From Salvelinus alpinus (taxonomy: Eukaryota; Chordata; Actinopteri; Salmoniformes; Salmonidae), in contig NC_092091.1 of NCBI RefSeq assembly GCF_045679555.1, positions 79,337,216-79,401,215 on the forward strand: a stretch of 64,000 bases of DNA, read 5' to 3'. Below the pieces are notes generated by a model. It made no database searches, had not been told where the DNA came from, and saw only the letters and a program-made list of their open reading frames with translations. This document shows positions 13,581 to 23,410 of the stretch, one piece after another. How positions within the stretch are numbered: position 1 is the first letter of the stretch; each line of letters opens with the position of its first letter. The translations under genes and the position numbers were made by a program.

Positions 13581-14019
13581 TTTTCTCGGCGGGGAACTCC
13601 GGGTAGTGGTCCCGAGCAGAGTCTGGGCCGTTCCAGACTGCGTTGGCCCATTCCAGGGCTCTACCTCAGACAGGAGACGAGGAGGCTCACACTCTCTTCA
13701 CCCGAGGGAGTCGTACGAACGGTAGCCAGGTAGAGCTCGAGCTGGAGCAAAAATCCCTGGCACCCAGCCGCCGCTCCATCATACTCCCTCGGTGGCGCGA
13801 GACGCAACGCGCTGGGACCGGACGCCGCTGGAGGAGGAGTGGGTTGCGTCGTCTGTGGGGGAGCTGGGGTTGATGTCGGGAGACCACTCCTCTCCCATCG
13901 CTCCATCCTCTCCATCATCTGGTCCATAGCCGAACCGATCTGATGGAGGATGGCGTGTGATGGAGGACGCGCTCCTCCATTGATGGAAGAGGAGTGGTCG
14001 CTGCTCCTGCTGACTCCAT
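13581..14019 (-). pseudogene. Broken, truncated gag of a Ty3/Gypsy-type LTR retrotransposon
   Basis: The minus strand encodes a capsid-like domain recognisable from GFLLQLELYLATV and EESVSLLVSCL, followed in another frame by ALEWANAVWNGPD. This is the pattern of Gypsy/RTL-type Gag capsids, the protein that forms the retrotransposon particle. The likely start is the ATG at 14019-14017, 18 nt after the LTR. One frameshift lies near 13955, before the MDQMMERMERW segment, and a second near 13665 with an in-frame TAG. Only about 440 bp remain; the rest of gag and all of pol are absent where the CT array begins. The element is inactive. Family assignment is from motifs only. Confidence 0.75.
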
Positions 14020-14037
14020 GTTGGTGGTGCGGGCTTC

Positions 14038-14430
14038 TGTCACGACTTCTAGGAGTAGTGGGTGGAGGAGTCAGGTGCAGAGAGCAGAGTTAGTTCAAAC
14101 GTGGGTTTTTATTCCAGGAACAGAATACCGGTCACGTCAAACACAAGGGCGCATAAATAACCAAGTCCAACAAACAGGACGAAACCGTCTGGAAAAAGGA
14201 ATCCACATAAATCCACACACATGAACAGAAAAACAAGCCCGTACAAAAGCAGGCGGGTATACCGGGTTTAAATAGCCCAAAACAAAACCCAAACAAGAAA
14301 CAGGTGATACTAATCAGACAAAACTAACTGAAACAGAAAAGGGGATCGGTGGCAGCTAGTAGGCCGGCGACAACAACCGCCGAGCGCCGCCCGAACATGA
14401 AGAGGAACCATCTTCGGCGGGATTCGTGAT
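14038..14430 (-). mobile_element. 5' LTR of the Gypsy-type element
   Basis: The segment begins on the minus strand near 14430 and ends with GTCGTGACA at 14038, directly before the gag relic. On the minus strand it shows a TATA-like TATTTAAA at about 14275-14266 and an AATAAAA polyadenylation-like signal at about 14111-14105. About 390 bp is a normal LTR length. The outer end reads TATCACGAA rather than the expected TGTCACG, so the terminal dinucleotide is mutated or the edge is off by a few bases. No second LTR is present in the window. Confidence 0.7.
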
Positions 14431-14831
14431 AGGCTGATTCTTATTCAAACTGGGAAAGACTTTAGGACTCACAATGTTGTAACAACTGCGATTCCTCTCA
14501 GGTAATTTGAACAGTTAAAAATCAAATTGCCCAGATCTCTCATAATGACAGATTGCGCACAAGGAAGTTCACAAAAAGGGTTTTATTTGTTCTTAGCATA
14601 CATTAAACAATTGTCAAATTAGTGTTTTTATTTTACTACTTGCAACTGCAAAAACTCTGGCAGCGTTCCAGGTATTATTTTCTGCAGTTGCGCTGCAAGT
14701 CTCAGAAGATTGCAATATAATAATGTCACATGAATGGGTTTCCTGACATACTTCTCCAAACGTTGTGAGATCTGATTATTTTCGTATGCAGTAAAAGACG
14801 ATCTTTCTCTCAATATAGTTGTAGGCCTAAT
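14431..14831. other. Intergenic, nothing recognised
   Basis: AT-rich sequence with no convincing open frame, splice-site pair or repeat family that I recognise. Confidence 0.5.
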
Positions 14832-15272
14832 CCCCTCAAATTCAAATCTGGACCTCTAAAACAGTTACACTGCTTGTTTTTAATTCTTCCCCTCTAATCA
14901 AGGACTGATTTAGACCTGGGACACCAGGTGGCTGTCATTAATTATCAGGTAGAACAGGAAACCAGCAGTAGTCCAGTCCTCGTAGGGTAACGTTTGAATA
15001 CCCCTGGCCCCTAATCAATTGCTACAGCTACATGTGAGGTTAATAGCTGTGCACATAATCCTAATAGGCCAACCTCTTCATGGACTACATTTGAACATTT
15101 TCTTATTTTAGGGCAGGGGTATTCAAATCTTAAAATGGTGCTGGTTTTGTTCTCCCTGATAACTGATTGCACCCACCTGGTGTCCCAGGTCTAAATCAGT
15201 CTCTGATAGAGGGGGAGAAGAGGGAAAACCAGTGGAACAGGAACTGGTCCAGATTTGGATTTGAGGGTTTTA
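14832..15272. repeat. Inverted pair of a ~170-bp interspersed repeat
   Basis: 14832-15012 and 15109-15272 are inverted copies of each other. Each carries GACTGATTTAGACCTGGGAC or its complement, then CACCAGGTGG, and ends with GAATACCCCTG near the 96-bp spacer. The repeat looks like a common salmonid interspersed element, but I cannot name the family. Together the arms could form a large imperfect hairpin. Confidence 0.75.
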
Positions 15273-15644
15273 GGGCATGAACTGGTATGGTCGGATTGAA
15301 CTAAAACATAGTTATTTTAACAATGCTGGTTAAACATCTTGTTGACATTCATCCAAACACACCTTGACTTGCTTTATACACCCTTACTGCAGAAACATTT
15401 TCTCATGAAATCATGTGACAGGATTCCTGTTACCGCGCCCTGCTACAAGCAGAAAACTAATTATGGACGGACCAAAAATATGACATATCTGTTCGATAGG
15501 TCACACATTCATCATCTCATTCTCTCTTGTCATATTTTTGGTTAACCACATTGGAACGTTCTCATCTTTAAGGACTTGAACAGGCAGATCAGGTTTTAGC
15601 AAAGTACAGTGCCATAGTTTTCAGGAAGGTGTACACATGGCACA
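15273..15644. other. Intergenic, nothing recognised
   Basis: No supported feature. A short frame at 15339-15545 has no recognisable domain. Confidence 0.5.
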
Positions 15645-15812
15645 GGAGGTTGGTGGCACCTTAATTGGGGAGGACGATCACGTGGTAATGGCTGGTGTGT
15701 AATTTGTGGAAAGGGATCAATAACATCAGACACATGGTTTCCATGGTTTCCATTCCATTCGCTCCGTTCCAGCCATTATTATGAGCCTTCCTCCCATCAG
15801 CAGCCTCCACTG
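15645..15812. mobile_element. Salmonid palindromic MITE-like element
   Basis: It starts ACAGGAGGTTGGTGGCACC and ends CAGCAGCCTCCACTG. Its two halves are partly complementary: GGTAATGGCTGG on the left and CCAGCCATTATTATGAG on the right, around a central GGTTTCCATGGTTTCC. A second copy lies at 26995-27155. The form is that of a non-autonomous palindromic DNA element; its parent transposase is not evident. Confidence 0.75.
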
Positions 15813-16129
15813 ACCCATGGTGATAAGAGGGACAGGAGGCAGACTAAGCCACCCGAAGACAATATTCACTGTTTTCCATCAGATAAATAATAGGCCTATA
15901 ATGAAAGAGTGGTAGACTGCCTATAACAAATTAAACAATAATATTTGTGACCATAATTTCAATAAAATGACTTGCAATATCCTTAATCAAATGATTGATC
16001 ATAATAGCCTATCATACAGCAGCCATCAGCATTCAATTATGAGAGTATTTTGTCTGTGCTGGACAGATACCTATATTTAAGACACTCTTATTTATATGTA
16101 CTGTAGCCTATAGTGGTCAATACTCTAAG
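15813..16129. other. Intergenic; left end of a segmental duplication
   Basis: 15820-15880 (GGACAGGAGGCAGACTAAG) resembles 29528-29598 (GGACAGGAGTCAGACTAAG). This suggests that the duplicated NLR 5' region begins near here. No other feature was seen. Confidence 0.45.
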
Positions 16130-16660
16130 TCCAGTCCATGTTTTCATTACACTGATAACTGATACACTCATTATTCCACTCCATGTTGTATTCATGTACT
16201 AGATAGGTAACAGGACTAGTGAACAACAGTGGGAGATTCTCAATTGGGCAAAAGTTAGTTCTGTCCTCGGCTCCTTCATCCCTCTCCGTGACCCAGAAAC
16301 AGATAAGTGGTTGGAACGGTCAAGGAGTCAATGTACCTATGTATCCCCACAATGCTTTCAGTAAAGTTCAACAAACGGTAGACTTTTTACCGATAGCAGA
16401 GCAGCAGTGTTTGTCTAAAAGGTTGTACTTTTGTTATTTACAGACTGATATGGGACTAGACCAGTCATCGTCAGGATTGTGAGACCTCCTCTCTAAGAGT
16501 TAGAATGAGATATCATCAGATTGATATGGGACTAGACCAGTCATCTTTAGGACTGTGAGGCCTCCTCTCTGAGAGTTAAAATGATTTATCAAGAGCAGTA
16601 GACTGAGGGTGGTGCCATCCATAAAAAATATAAGGACGGGTCACCAAACAAGGCCCAAAC
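16130..16660 (+). pseudogene. Decayed copy of the NLR-like 5' region and first exon
   Basis: This stretch parallels 31855-32690. Shared landmarks include TCCAGTCCATGTTTTCATTA, TATGTATCCCCACAATG, the twice-repeated GATATGGGACTAGACCAGTC, and CCTCCTCTCTGAGAGTTA just before the ATG. The start codon context is kept at 16581, but the frame has a TAG after five codons and lacks a clear donor. TEGGAIHKK and KDGSP correspond to TEGGAIPKE and KDGSP in the copy at 32623-32723. It is a dead duplicate of that exon. Confidence 0.65.
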
Positions 16661-16789
16661 CCCCAAAACAAAGCACATGTGGAAATTAAATAGTTATAGT
16701 ATTATCTGAACCCAGTCTTGTGGTGCAAAGAAGGTTCAGGTTTAAACCCAGTTGGTCAAAGTCATATAATTGTTTGACACTTAGAAACA

Positions 16790-16915
16790 ATCTCATAAAA
16801 AGGGTTTCAAAAGGGTTCTTTGTGGTCGTATAGGGTTCTACCAAAAATATATTTTGAAAGAAAAGGTTCTTTGATTGTTTGGAAGGCAAAACGGATTCTA
16901 CATAGAACCCTTCTG
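16790..16915. mobile_element. Small MITE-like repeat with AGAACCC/GGGTTCT ends
   Basis: Repeated AAAGGGTTCTTT, TAGGGTTCTACC and CATAGAACCCTTC motifs in both orientations form a short palindromic unit typical of a common fish MITE. The family is not named. Confidence 0.45.
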
Positions 16916-16919
16916 AAAC

Positions 16920-18135
16920 ACTGTAGTGCCCTCAAAGCTCATCAATAAGCTAAGGACCCTGGGAGTAAACATCTCCCTCTGCAACTGGATCCTGGACTTC
17001 CTCTCAGGTTGCCCTCAGGTGGTAAGGTTAGGTAATAACACATACGCAACGCTGATCCTCAACACAGGGGCCCCTCAGGAGTGCGTATTCAGTCCCCTCC
17101 TGTACTCCCTGTTCACCCATGGCTGCATGGCCAGGCACGACTCCAACACCATCATTAAGTTTGCGAATGACACAACAGTGGTAGGCCTGATCAACGACGA
17201 GACAGCCTATAAGGAGGAGGTCAGTTACCTGGCCATGTGGTGACAGGAGAACAACCTCTCCCTCAATGTGATCAAGACAATGGAGATGATTGTGGACTAC
17301 AGGAAATGGAGGACCGAGCACGCCCCCATTCTCATTGATGGGGCTGTAGTGGAGCAGGTTGAGAGCTTCAAGTTCCTTGCTGTCCACATCATCAACAAAC
17401 TAACATGGTCCAAGCACACCAAGACAGTCGTAAAGAGGGCACGGCAAAACCTATTCCCCCTCAGGAGACTGAAAAGATTTCGCATGTGTCCTCAGATCCT
17501 CAAAAGGTTCTACAGCTGCACCATCGAGAGCATCCTGACTGGTTGCATCACTGCCTGGTATGGCAACTGCCTGGCCTCCGACCTCAAGGCACTACAGAGG
17601 GTAGTGCATACGGCCCAGTACATCACTGGGGCCAAGCTTCCTGCAATCCAGGACCTCTATACCAGGCGGTGTCAGAGAAAGGCCCTAAAAATTGTCAGAC
17701 TCCAACCACCCTAGTCATAGACTGTTCTCTCTGCTACCGCACTGCAAGCGGTACCGGAGCGCCATGTCTAGGTCCAAGAGGCTTCTACCCCCAAGCCATA
17801 AGACTCCTGAACATCTAATCTAATTTCTACCCAGACTATTTGTATTGCCTGCCCCCCCTCCCCCACGCCGATGCTACTCTCTGTTATTATCTATGCATAG
17901 TCACTTTAATAACTCTACCTACATGTACATATCACCTCAATTACATCGACATACCAGTACCCCCTGTATATAGTCTCGCTATTGTTATTTTACTGCTGCT
18001 CTTTAATTACTTGTTACTTCTATTTATTATTCATATTTTTTTAACTGCTTTTTTGGTTAAGGCTTGTAAGTAAGAATTTCACTGTAAGGTCTACACCCGT
18101 ATTCGGTGCATGTGACTAATAGCATTTGATTTCAC
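16920..18135 (+). mobile_element. 5'-truncated LINE with dead reverse transcriptase (L2-like)
   Basis: The + frame encodes the later part of a non-LTR reverse transcriptase: [20 protein letters not shown], then [18 protein letters not shown], then [13 protein letters not shown], then the thumb and C-terminal region (CTIESILTGCITAWYGN, TGAKLPAIQDLYTRRCQRK). The catalytic FADD box reads FAND, so the first Asp is lost. A TGA stop lies at 17241-17243, and a frameshift after about 17695 moves the last segment (HPSHRLFSLLP) to another frame. The 3' UTR ends near 18133 at GTGCATGTGACTAATAGCAT. It is a fossil copy. Confidence 0.85.
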
Positions 18136-18634
18136 ACATATTATCCAGATACTATTAGCACTGGTCTACAGCAGCTTCCAACCAGAATGGGCTTTAGGTG
18201 AAGCAGATGAACCTGTAGCCATATTACTTCAACAGTATTTAACATGAGATGCTCTCTAAGCTTTACAGGAATATGGTCCCTCCTTTGTGACAGCAACTGT
18301 GAGCTTATTACAGTATTATAGACACTATGCCCTGGGATTTCCTATGCTCTTCTATGTAGAAGAACCACTTACCTTCTACAACTCAGTCTGTGTGTAGTAA
18401 CATAACACAAAGGACATGATACATCTATGATGGGATGAAACAAGCTGGGCGCCAGGTAGCTGATTTACCCCCTAATTTTATTGAGTGGATAACTGAATAT
18501 ACTTATTACAGAAGATTATGCATTTGTTAGTACTGTTAATGCAAGTTCAAGCTACAAGCTTTATCATTGCTTGTTTTACAACATAAACATTTTGTTTTTA
18601 AATTAAAATATTGTTTCTTACTCTGTTTCCACTG
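18136..18634. other. Intergenic or 5' region of the FN3-GIMAP gene, nothing recognised
   Basis: AT-rich with no clear exon. It may hold the lost promoter and signal-peptide exon of the downstream gene, but I could not identify either. Confidence 0.4.
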
Positions 18635-18639
18635 TCAAG

Positions 18640-18708
18640 ACTTTTGATGGAGAGCAACACTCAAGACTTTTGATGGAGAGCAACACCAAAGGCCAGTGTC
18701 AGTCGACA
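18640..18708 (+). pseudogene. Candidate short exon with a 26-bp internal duplication
   Basis: A pyrimidine-rich stretch ending CACTGTCAAG is followed by an exon-like segment ending CAGTCGACA|GTAAGT at 18708. Read in the frame that leaves one base over (phase 1), the second half gives DGEQHQRPVSVD, which joins in phase to the FN3 exon at 18920. A 26-bp unit occurs twice (18635-18660 and 18661-18686). Because 26 is not a multiple of three, the duplication breaks the frame. The call is inferred from splice signals and phase only. Confidence 0.35.
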
Positions 18709-18919
18709 GTAAGTCATGTACAATCAATAATTAACTGACCCAAAAGTAGTGTTCGAAGACCTTTAGTGATAGCTTATAACTTGTGAAAAATGATGAACAT
18801 ACAATTAAACAATGGTTTGTTAAGATATCATTTGTTTCTCCTTAAATTCAGATATGCATTTGTGTTTGTGAATACAGTTCCAATTGTGTGTTTTTTCTCT
18901 CCTGTCATGTCTTCACCAG

Positions 18920-19194
18920 TGCTGCCCCCTCCTGGTGTCCTGGTTATTTCCAGATCCTGTTGCTGACATCAGACTCTGTGTCTCTGAACTGGGGTTCTCC
19001 TGAGGGGGTTGAAGGACCACAACAGTTTAGAATTACCTGGGAATGTGACTGAGAAACAAGCTCATCAAGAATGAAAGATGTGTATCAGCTTGAAATAAGC
19101 AGTCTCCAACCTGGTGAAAAGTACCAGTTCAGTGTGGCCACAGAGGGAGAAGATGGCAGACAAAGCAGATGGGTCTCTGCATCTGTATTCATAG
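18920..19194 (+). pseudogene. FN3 exon 1 (frameshift and stop)
   Basis: Acceptor TCTTCACCAG before 18920 and donor G|GTAAAG after 19194. The second half reads PEGVEGPQQFRITWECD, a TGA stop, then VYQLEISSLQPGEKYQFSVA and RQSRW, a clear FN3 domain with the conserved Trp and the YQFSV strand. The first half (LPPPGVLVIS) is in a different frame from SDSVSLNWGSPEG, so a small indel lies near 18960. The TGA sits where a Gly codon (GGA) would fit. Confidence 0.7.
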
Positions 19195-19292
19195 GTAAAG
19201 AGTTTGATTTTAGTCATGTTGTACTGACATACTTTGTGTTTTAAGAGAGATATTGTTATGGATCTTAAAATAAATCTTGATTTATGTTCCAG

Positions 19293-19559
19293 TGGTCCCA
19301 CCCAGAGATGTAAAGGTAGACCATTTGAAAGATACCTCCTTCACTCTCCACTGGTCCAAGGCTGAAGGAATGGAGAAAGTTCCACAGCGCTTCCTCATAT
19401 CCTACTGCAGCCCAGGAACAAATCCCTGCACAGAAAATACTAAGGAATGCCACAAAACTGTCTCAAACCTGCAACCTGGGACCGAGTACACCATCAGTGT
19501 CATCACTGTGCTGAACAATGGGGAACAGAGTGAACCTGTCTCTACAACCATCTGTACTA
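19293..19559 (+). CDS. FN3 exon 2 (open)
   Basis: Acceptor TTTATGTTCCAG, donor A|GTAAGA. The open 89-codon domain runs from VPPRDVKVDHLKDTSFTLHW to NNGEQSEPVSTTICT. The FN3 landmarks are present: the early Trp (LHW), the YCSPGT turn, and the TEYTISVITV strand. Paired cysteines (YCSPG, ECHKT) recur in FN3-4. Phase 1 at both ends makes it a symmetric exon that can be duplicated without breaking the frame. It belongs to a gene that is decayed elsewhere. Confidence 0.75.
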
Positions 19560-19824
19560 GTAAGAGATCTACCTTCTTATTGCTGTTCATCTGTGTTCAT
19601 CTACCTCACCTTGTTACAGTTAATATCTTTACCAGTAACCAGAACAGACATTTTGTAACATTACAAGTTAACTTCTGTTGTGACTTCTGTTTTTTTTAAA
19701 CTTATTTCTTCCCAAATCAAAAGCAATTACAGACATGTTTATCCCTGGACTTATTCCATTTTTCCTCCTGTAGTATATTTCTGGAGTTAAACTGTAACAC
19801 TGATAATAATGTATTTTCCGTTAG

Positions 19825-20094
19825 TACTTCCTGCTCCAGACCAGCTGACTGTTGACTCAGTGGACACCACATCAGCTGCTGTTAGCTGGAACCAGCCACC
19901 AGGATTGAACCAAACCCAACATCATTACCAGATCTCCTACCACTGTCCAGGGACAGAACCCCACATCACTACCACGTCTTCACACAGCATCACTCTTTCT
20001 GACCTGCAATGTGGCTCTGAATACTTAGTCACTGTCTGTTCTGGGTTGGAAGATGGGGTGCAAAGCCAAATAGTGTCAATCACCTTGACCACAA
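19825..20094 (+). CDS. FN3 exon 3 (open)
   Basis: Acceptor TTTTCCGTTAG, donor A|GTAAGG, phase 1 to phase 1. The open domain runs from LPAPDQLTVDSVDTTSAAVSW through YQISYHCPGTEPH to SEYLVTVCSGLEDGVQSQ. It differs clearly from FN3-2 and FN3-4, which resemble each other more closely (both contain SYCSPGTE/N, TEYTIS- or TQYTIS-like strands and LNNGEQSEPVSTTICT). Confidence 0.75.
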
Positions 20095-20197
20095 GTAAGG
20101 ACCAACTTTAGAAATAAAAAATGTCATGCAATTTCCAGTCAGATCACTCTGTTTTATATACTAACACCTTCCTTTTCTTGTTTACAATATATTTTAG

Positions 20198-20466
20198 CGG
20201 TCCCAGCCGCAGGAGACTTGCTATAAAGAAGCTGAAATCTACCTCCCTCTCTGTAAGATGGACCACGACTCTCGGACCGGATCAAAACCCTCAGCAGTTC
20301 CTCATATCTTACTGCAGCCCAGGAACAGAAACTCAGGCAGCATACACTGACGACTGTCACACGACACTCTCTGACCTACGACCTGGTACTCAATACACCA
20401 TCAGTGTCTCTACTGTGCTGAACAATGGGGAACAGAGTGAACCAGTCTCTACAACCATCTGCACTA
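20198..20466 (+). pseudogene. FN3 exon 4 (1-nt deletion)
   Basis: Acceptor ATATATTTTAG, donor A|GTAAGG. In the spliced frame the start VPAAGDL runs into a TAA. One base seems to be missing near 20220, after which the next frame continues AIKKLKSTSLSVRWTTTLGP, ISYCSPGTETQ and TQYTISVSTVLNNGEQSE. The end matches FN3-2 almost word for word, which points to exon duplication within the gene. Confidence 0.7.
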
Positions 20467-20629
20467 GTAAGGCCTGCACTTGCCGACTTGTCAATTTTTT
20501 TCTCCCAAAAACTAATATCGTAACCTAGTACCAATTCTCACATATCATAGACAGCAAGCTACTCAATTTACTAGTGGGGGTGGAAGTGGAACAATCTGAA
20601 CTAGTGGAAATGTTCCACTTCAAGCCCCG

Positions 20630-21806
20630 CCTTGTTTTGTCTAAAGAATCAATGAGTATTAACTGAAAGTGTAGGCCTCCTTGTTTAGTCTAAAGGATCA
20701 GTGAGTATTAATTGAAAGTGTAGGCCTCCTTGTTTAGTCTAAAGAATCAGTGAGTATTAACTGAAAGTGTAGGCCTCCTTGTTTAGTCTAAAGGATCAGT
20801 GAGTATTAATTGAAAGTGTAGGCCTCCTTGTTTAGTCTAAAGAATCAGTGAGTATTAATTGAAAGTGTAGGCCTCCTTGTTTAGTCTAAAGAATCAGTGA
20901 GTATTAACTGAAAGTGTAGGCCTCCTTGTTTAGTCTAAATAATCAGTGAGTATTAACTGAAAGTGTAGGCCTCCTTGTTTAGTCTAAAGGATCAGTGAGT
21001 ATTAACTGAAAGTGTAGGCCTCCTTGTTTAGTCTAAAGGATCAGTGAGTATTAATTGAAAGTGTAGGCCTCCTTGTTTAGTCTAAAGGATCAGTGAGTAT
21101 TAATTGAAAGTGTAGGCCTCCTTGTTTAGTCTAAAGGATCAGTGAGTATTTATTGAAAGTGTGGGCCTCCTTGTTTAGTCTAAAGGATCAGTGAGTATTA
21201 ATTGAAAGTGTAGGCCTCCTTGTTTAGTCTAAAGGATCAGTGAGTATTAATTGAAAGTGTGGGCCTCCTTGTTTAGTCTAAAGGATCAGTGAGTATTAAT
21301 TGAAAGTGTAGGCCTCCTTGTTTAGTCTAAAGGATCAGTGAGTATTAACTGAAAGTGTAGGCCTCCTTGTTTAGTCTAAAGGATCAGTGAGTATTAATTG
21401 AAAGTGTAGGCCTCCTTGTTTAGTCTAAATAATCAGTGAGTATTAATTGAAAGTGTAGGCCTCCTTGTTAAGTCTAAAGGATCAGTGAGTATTAATTGAA
21501 AGTGTAGGCCTCCTTGTTTAGTCTAAAGGATCAGTGAGTATTAATTGAAAGTGTAGGCCTCCTTGTTAAGTCTAAAGGATCAGTGAGTATTAATTGAAAG
21601 TGTAGGCCTCCTTGTTTAGTCTAAAGGATCAGTGAGTATTAATTGAAAGTGTAGGCCTCCTTGTTAAGTCTAAAGGATCAGTGAGTATTAATTGAAAGTG
21701 TAGGCCTCCTTGTTTAGTCTAAATAATCAGTGAGTATTAATTGAAAGTGTAGGCCTCCTTGTTTAGTCTAAAGGATCAGTGAGTATTAACTGAAAGTGTA
21801 GGCCTC
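20630..21806. repeat. 49-bp minisatellite, ~24 copies
   Basis: The spacing of GTGAGTATTAA is 49 bp. The unit contains GGCCTCCTTGTTTAGTCTAA and AGGATCAGTGAGTATTAATT. Variants (AGAATC/AGGATC/ATAATC, TTAAT/TTAACT, GTTTAG/GTTAAG) are interspersed. The array lies in the intron between FN3 exon 4 and the GIMAP exon. Confidence 0.95.
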
Positions 21807-22167
21807 TGTGTTTCTTAAATGTTTCCCCTGATTCATTAAGACATCATTCATTTGCTTGAAGTGTATAGTCTATAGACCATAAATGTTAGTCGTTAGAGTC
21901 CAGAAGCCGTGTGAAACTAAAAATGCAGCTAATTGACTTATAGAGAAAGAGAACCTCTGCAAAATTGACTAATCTTGAGAAATGTTTCAGTAAAATAGTT
22001 TTCCCTCAACAAAATGAAAGTCTACTAACATGGGTGATGCCGTCCATTCTTCCTCTCACATTGTGTAAGGAAAAATATTTTATTCAAAACACTTTGTCAA
22101 TGTGCTAACATAAGATCAAGGTTAGACTAGTGTCAAAGGTAACAACATTGTCCTTGTAATCCATCAG
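21807..22167 (+). other. Intron end before the GIMAP exon
   Basis: No repeat or coding feature was recognised. It ends with the acceptor CCTTGTAATCCATCAG. Confidence 0.5.
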
Positions 22168-23052
22168 AACTCCATGATGAGGTCCGGATTGTTCTGGTGG
22201 GGAAGACTGGAGTTGAAAAGAGTGCAGCAGGAAACTCCATCCTGGGGAGAAATGCTTTTAAATCTAAATTATCTCTCTCCTATGTGACAGACTGCATAAA
22301 GGTCAAAGGTGAGGTGAATGGGCAATTGGTCACTGTTATCAAGACTCTAGGTGTGTTTGACACCAACTGTACCAAAGGGGAGGCAATGATAAAGATATCA
22401 AAGTGCATCTTTCTCTCTGCTCCTCGTCCCCATGTGTTGCTGATTGTGATCCAGCTGGGTAGATTCACACCTGAGCAGAAGGAAATACTGGAGATCATTC
22501 AGACAACCTTTGGAGAACGGGCTGCAAACTAAACAATGGTCCTATTTACCCATGGAGATCGTCTCAGGGGAACGTCAATTAAAGAATATCTGGACGATTC
22601 TACAGATCTTCAACGTTTCATAAAACAATGCCATGGGAGATATCATGTCTTCAACAACAGAGATCAAAATCTCTCTCAGGTCATTAAGCTGCTTGAGAAG
22701 ATAAACAAGATGGTGAAAAGAAATGGAGGAAGACACTACACCAATGAGATGTTACAAGAAGCTGACAGAAAAATTGAAGAAAATAAACAGGATCCTGAGA
22801 GAGAACAAAGAGAAAAGACGCAAAGAGATGGAAGAACTGAAGGAGAAGTTTGAAGGAGAGCGTCTAATGGAAGAAGAAAAACATGAAAGAGAAGCTACAG
22901 AGCAAGCTGAAACATATGCATCGTCTTCTAGCTAGATTGGTGCTATAACTGAAGCAGTTTCTGGACCAGTTGTTAGAGCAGTTGTTGGAACAGCTGTTCG
23001 GGCAGTTGTTGGACCAAAGGTCGAGTCGGTGTGGGGGAAGTATTGGAGCTAG
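22168..23052 (+). pseudogene. GIMAP/AIG1 GTPase exon with broken G motifs
   Basis: The frame opens with LHDEVRIVLVGKTG. The P-loop reads GKTGVEKSAAGNSILG, so the Gly before the catalytic Lys of GxxxxGK[ST] is Glu. The G3 region reads TLGVFDT instead of DTPGLFDT, losing its Asp. HVLLIVIQLGRFTPEQ follows, then a TAA at 22530-22532, then TMVLFTHGD (the G4-side strand), then [18 protein letters not shown] and a charged coiled coil. A frame change occurs near 22790 ([19 protein letters not shown] is in another frame). The C-terminal Gly/Ala/Val-rich tail, ending near WGKYWS at 23052, is still visible. GTP binding is very unlikely. Confidence 0.8.
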
Positions 23053-23197
23053 AGTAGTAGATAGATGCAGGACTCAATGAAAGAGTCCATAGTTAACAGC
23101 GCTGTGCATTGTACAAGTTGTTTGACTTTAATATTTGATATATTCATATATCAGTCAATGTTCTGACTTTACTTAGTGTCTCTGCCTTGCCTGTTCC

Positions 23198-23410
23198 AAG
23201 CCACTACGCCGAAGAGATGTTTCAAGCGACAGAGTGGGAAGTAGTAAAACAAGAGGGATGCTGACTTCATTATTTGATATCTAGTCTACATTAATATATC
23301 AGTCAATGCTTAGTGTCTCTGCCTTGCCTGTTCCAGTGCTGTAGAAGAAGCCACTACACCAATGAGATGTTTCAAGAGGCTGAGAGGGGGAAGTAGTAAA
23401 ACAAGGGGAT
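23198..23410 (+). pseudogene. Two GIMAP 3' scraps
   Basis: CACTACACCAATGAGATGTT near 23351 (HYTNEMFQEAERGK) and CACTACGCCGAAGAGATGTT near 23202 echo the [13 protein letters not shown] segment of the GIMAP exon at about 22735. Both scraps are followed by GTAGTAAAACAAG and preceded by the same TCTCTGCCTTGCCTGTTCCA, so about 150 bp were tandemly duplicated. They are too short to encode anything. Confidence 0.55.

Larger units (their letters stand above)
18640..23052 (+). pseudogene. Decayed FN3-repeat plus GIMAP (AIG1) GTPase gene
   Basis: Four fibronectin type III exons (18920-19194, 19293-19559, 19825-20094, 20198-20466) all begin and end in phase 1. They are followed by a GIMAP exon from 22168 that also accepts phase 1, so they read as one gene. 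FN3 domains are beta-sandwich binding modules. GIMAPs are immune-associated septin-like GTPases that act on membranes in lymphoid cells. Damage is spread through the gene: frameshifts and a stop in FN3-1, a 1-nt deletion in FN3-4, and loss of the P-loop glycine, a nonsense codon and frame changes in the GTPase. Joining FN3 and GIMAP in one product is my inference from phase and proximity. Confidence 0.65.

Noticed and set aside
13643-13873. Plus-strand frame over the gag relic
   Set aside because: Antisense shadow of the gag coding sequence.
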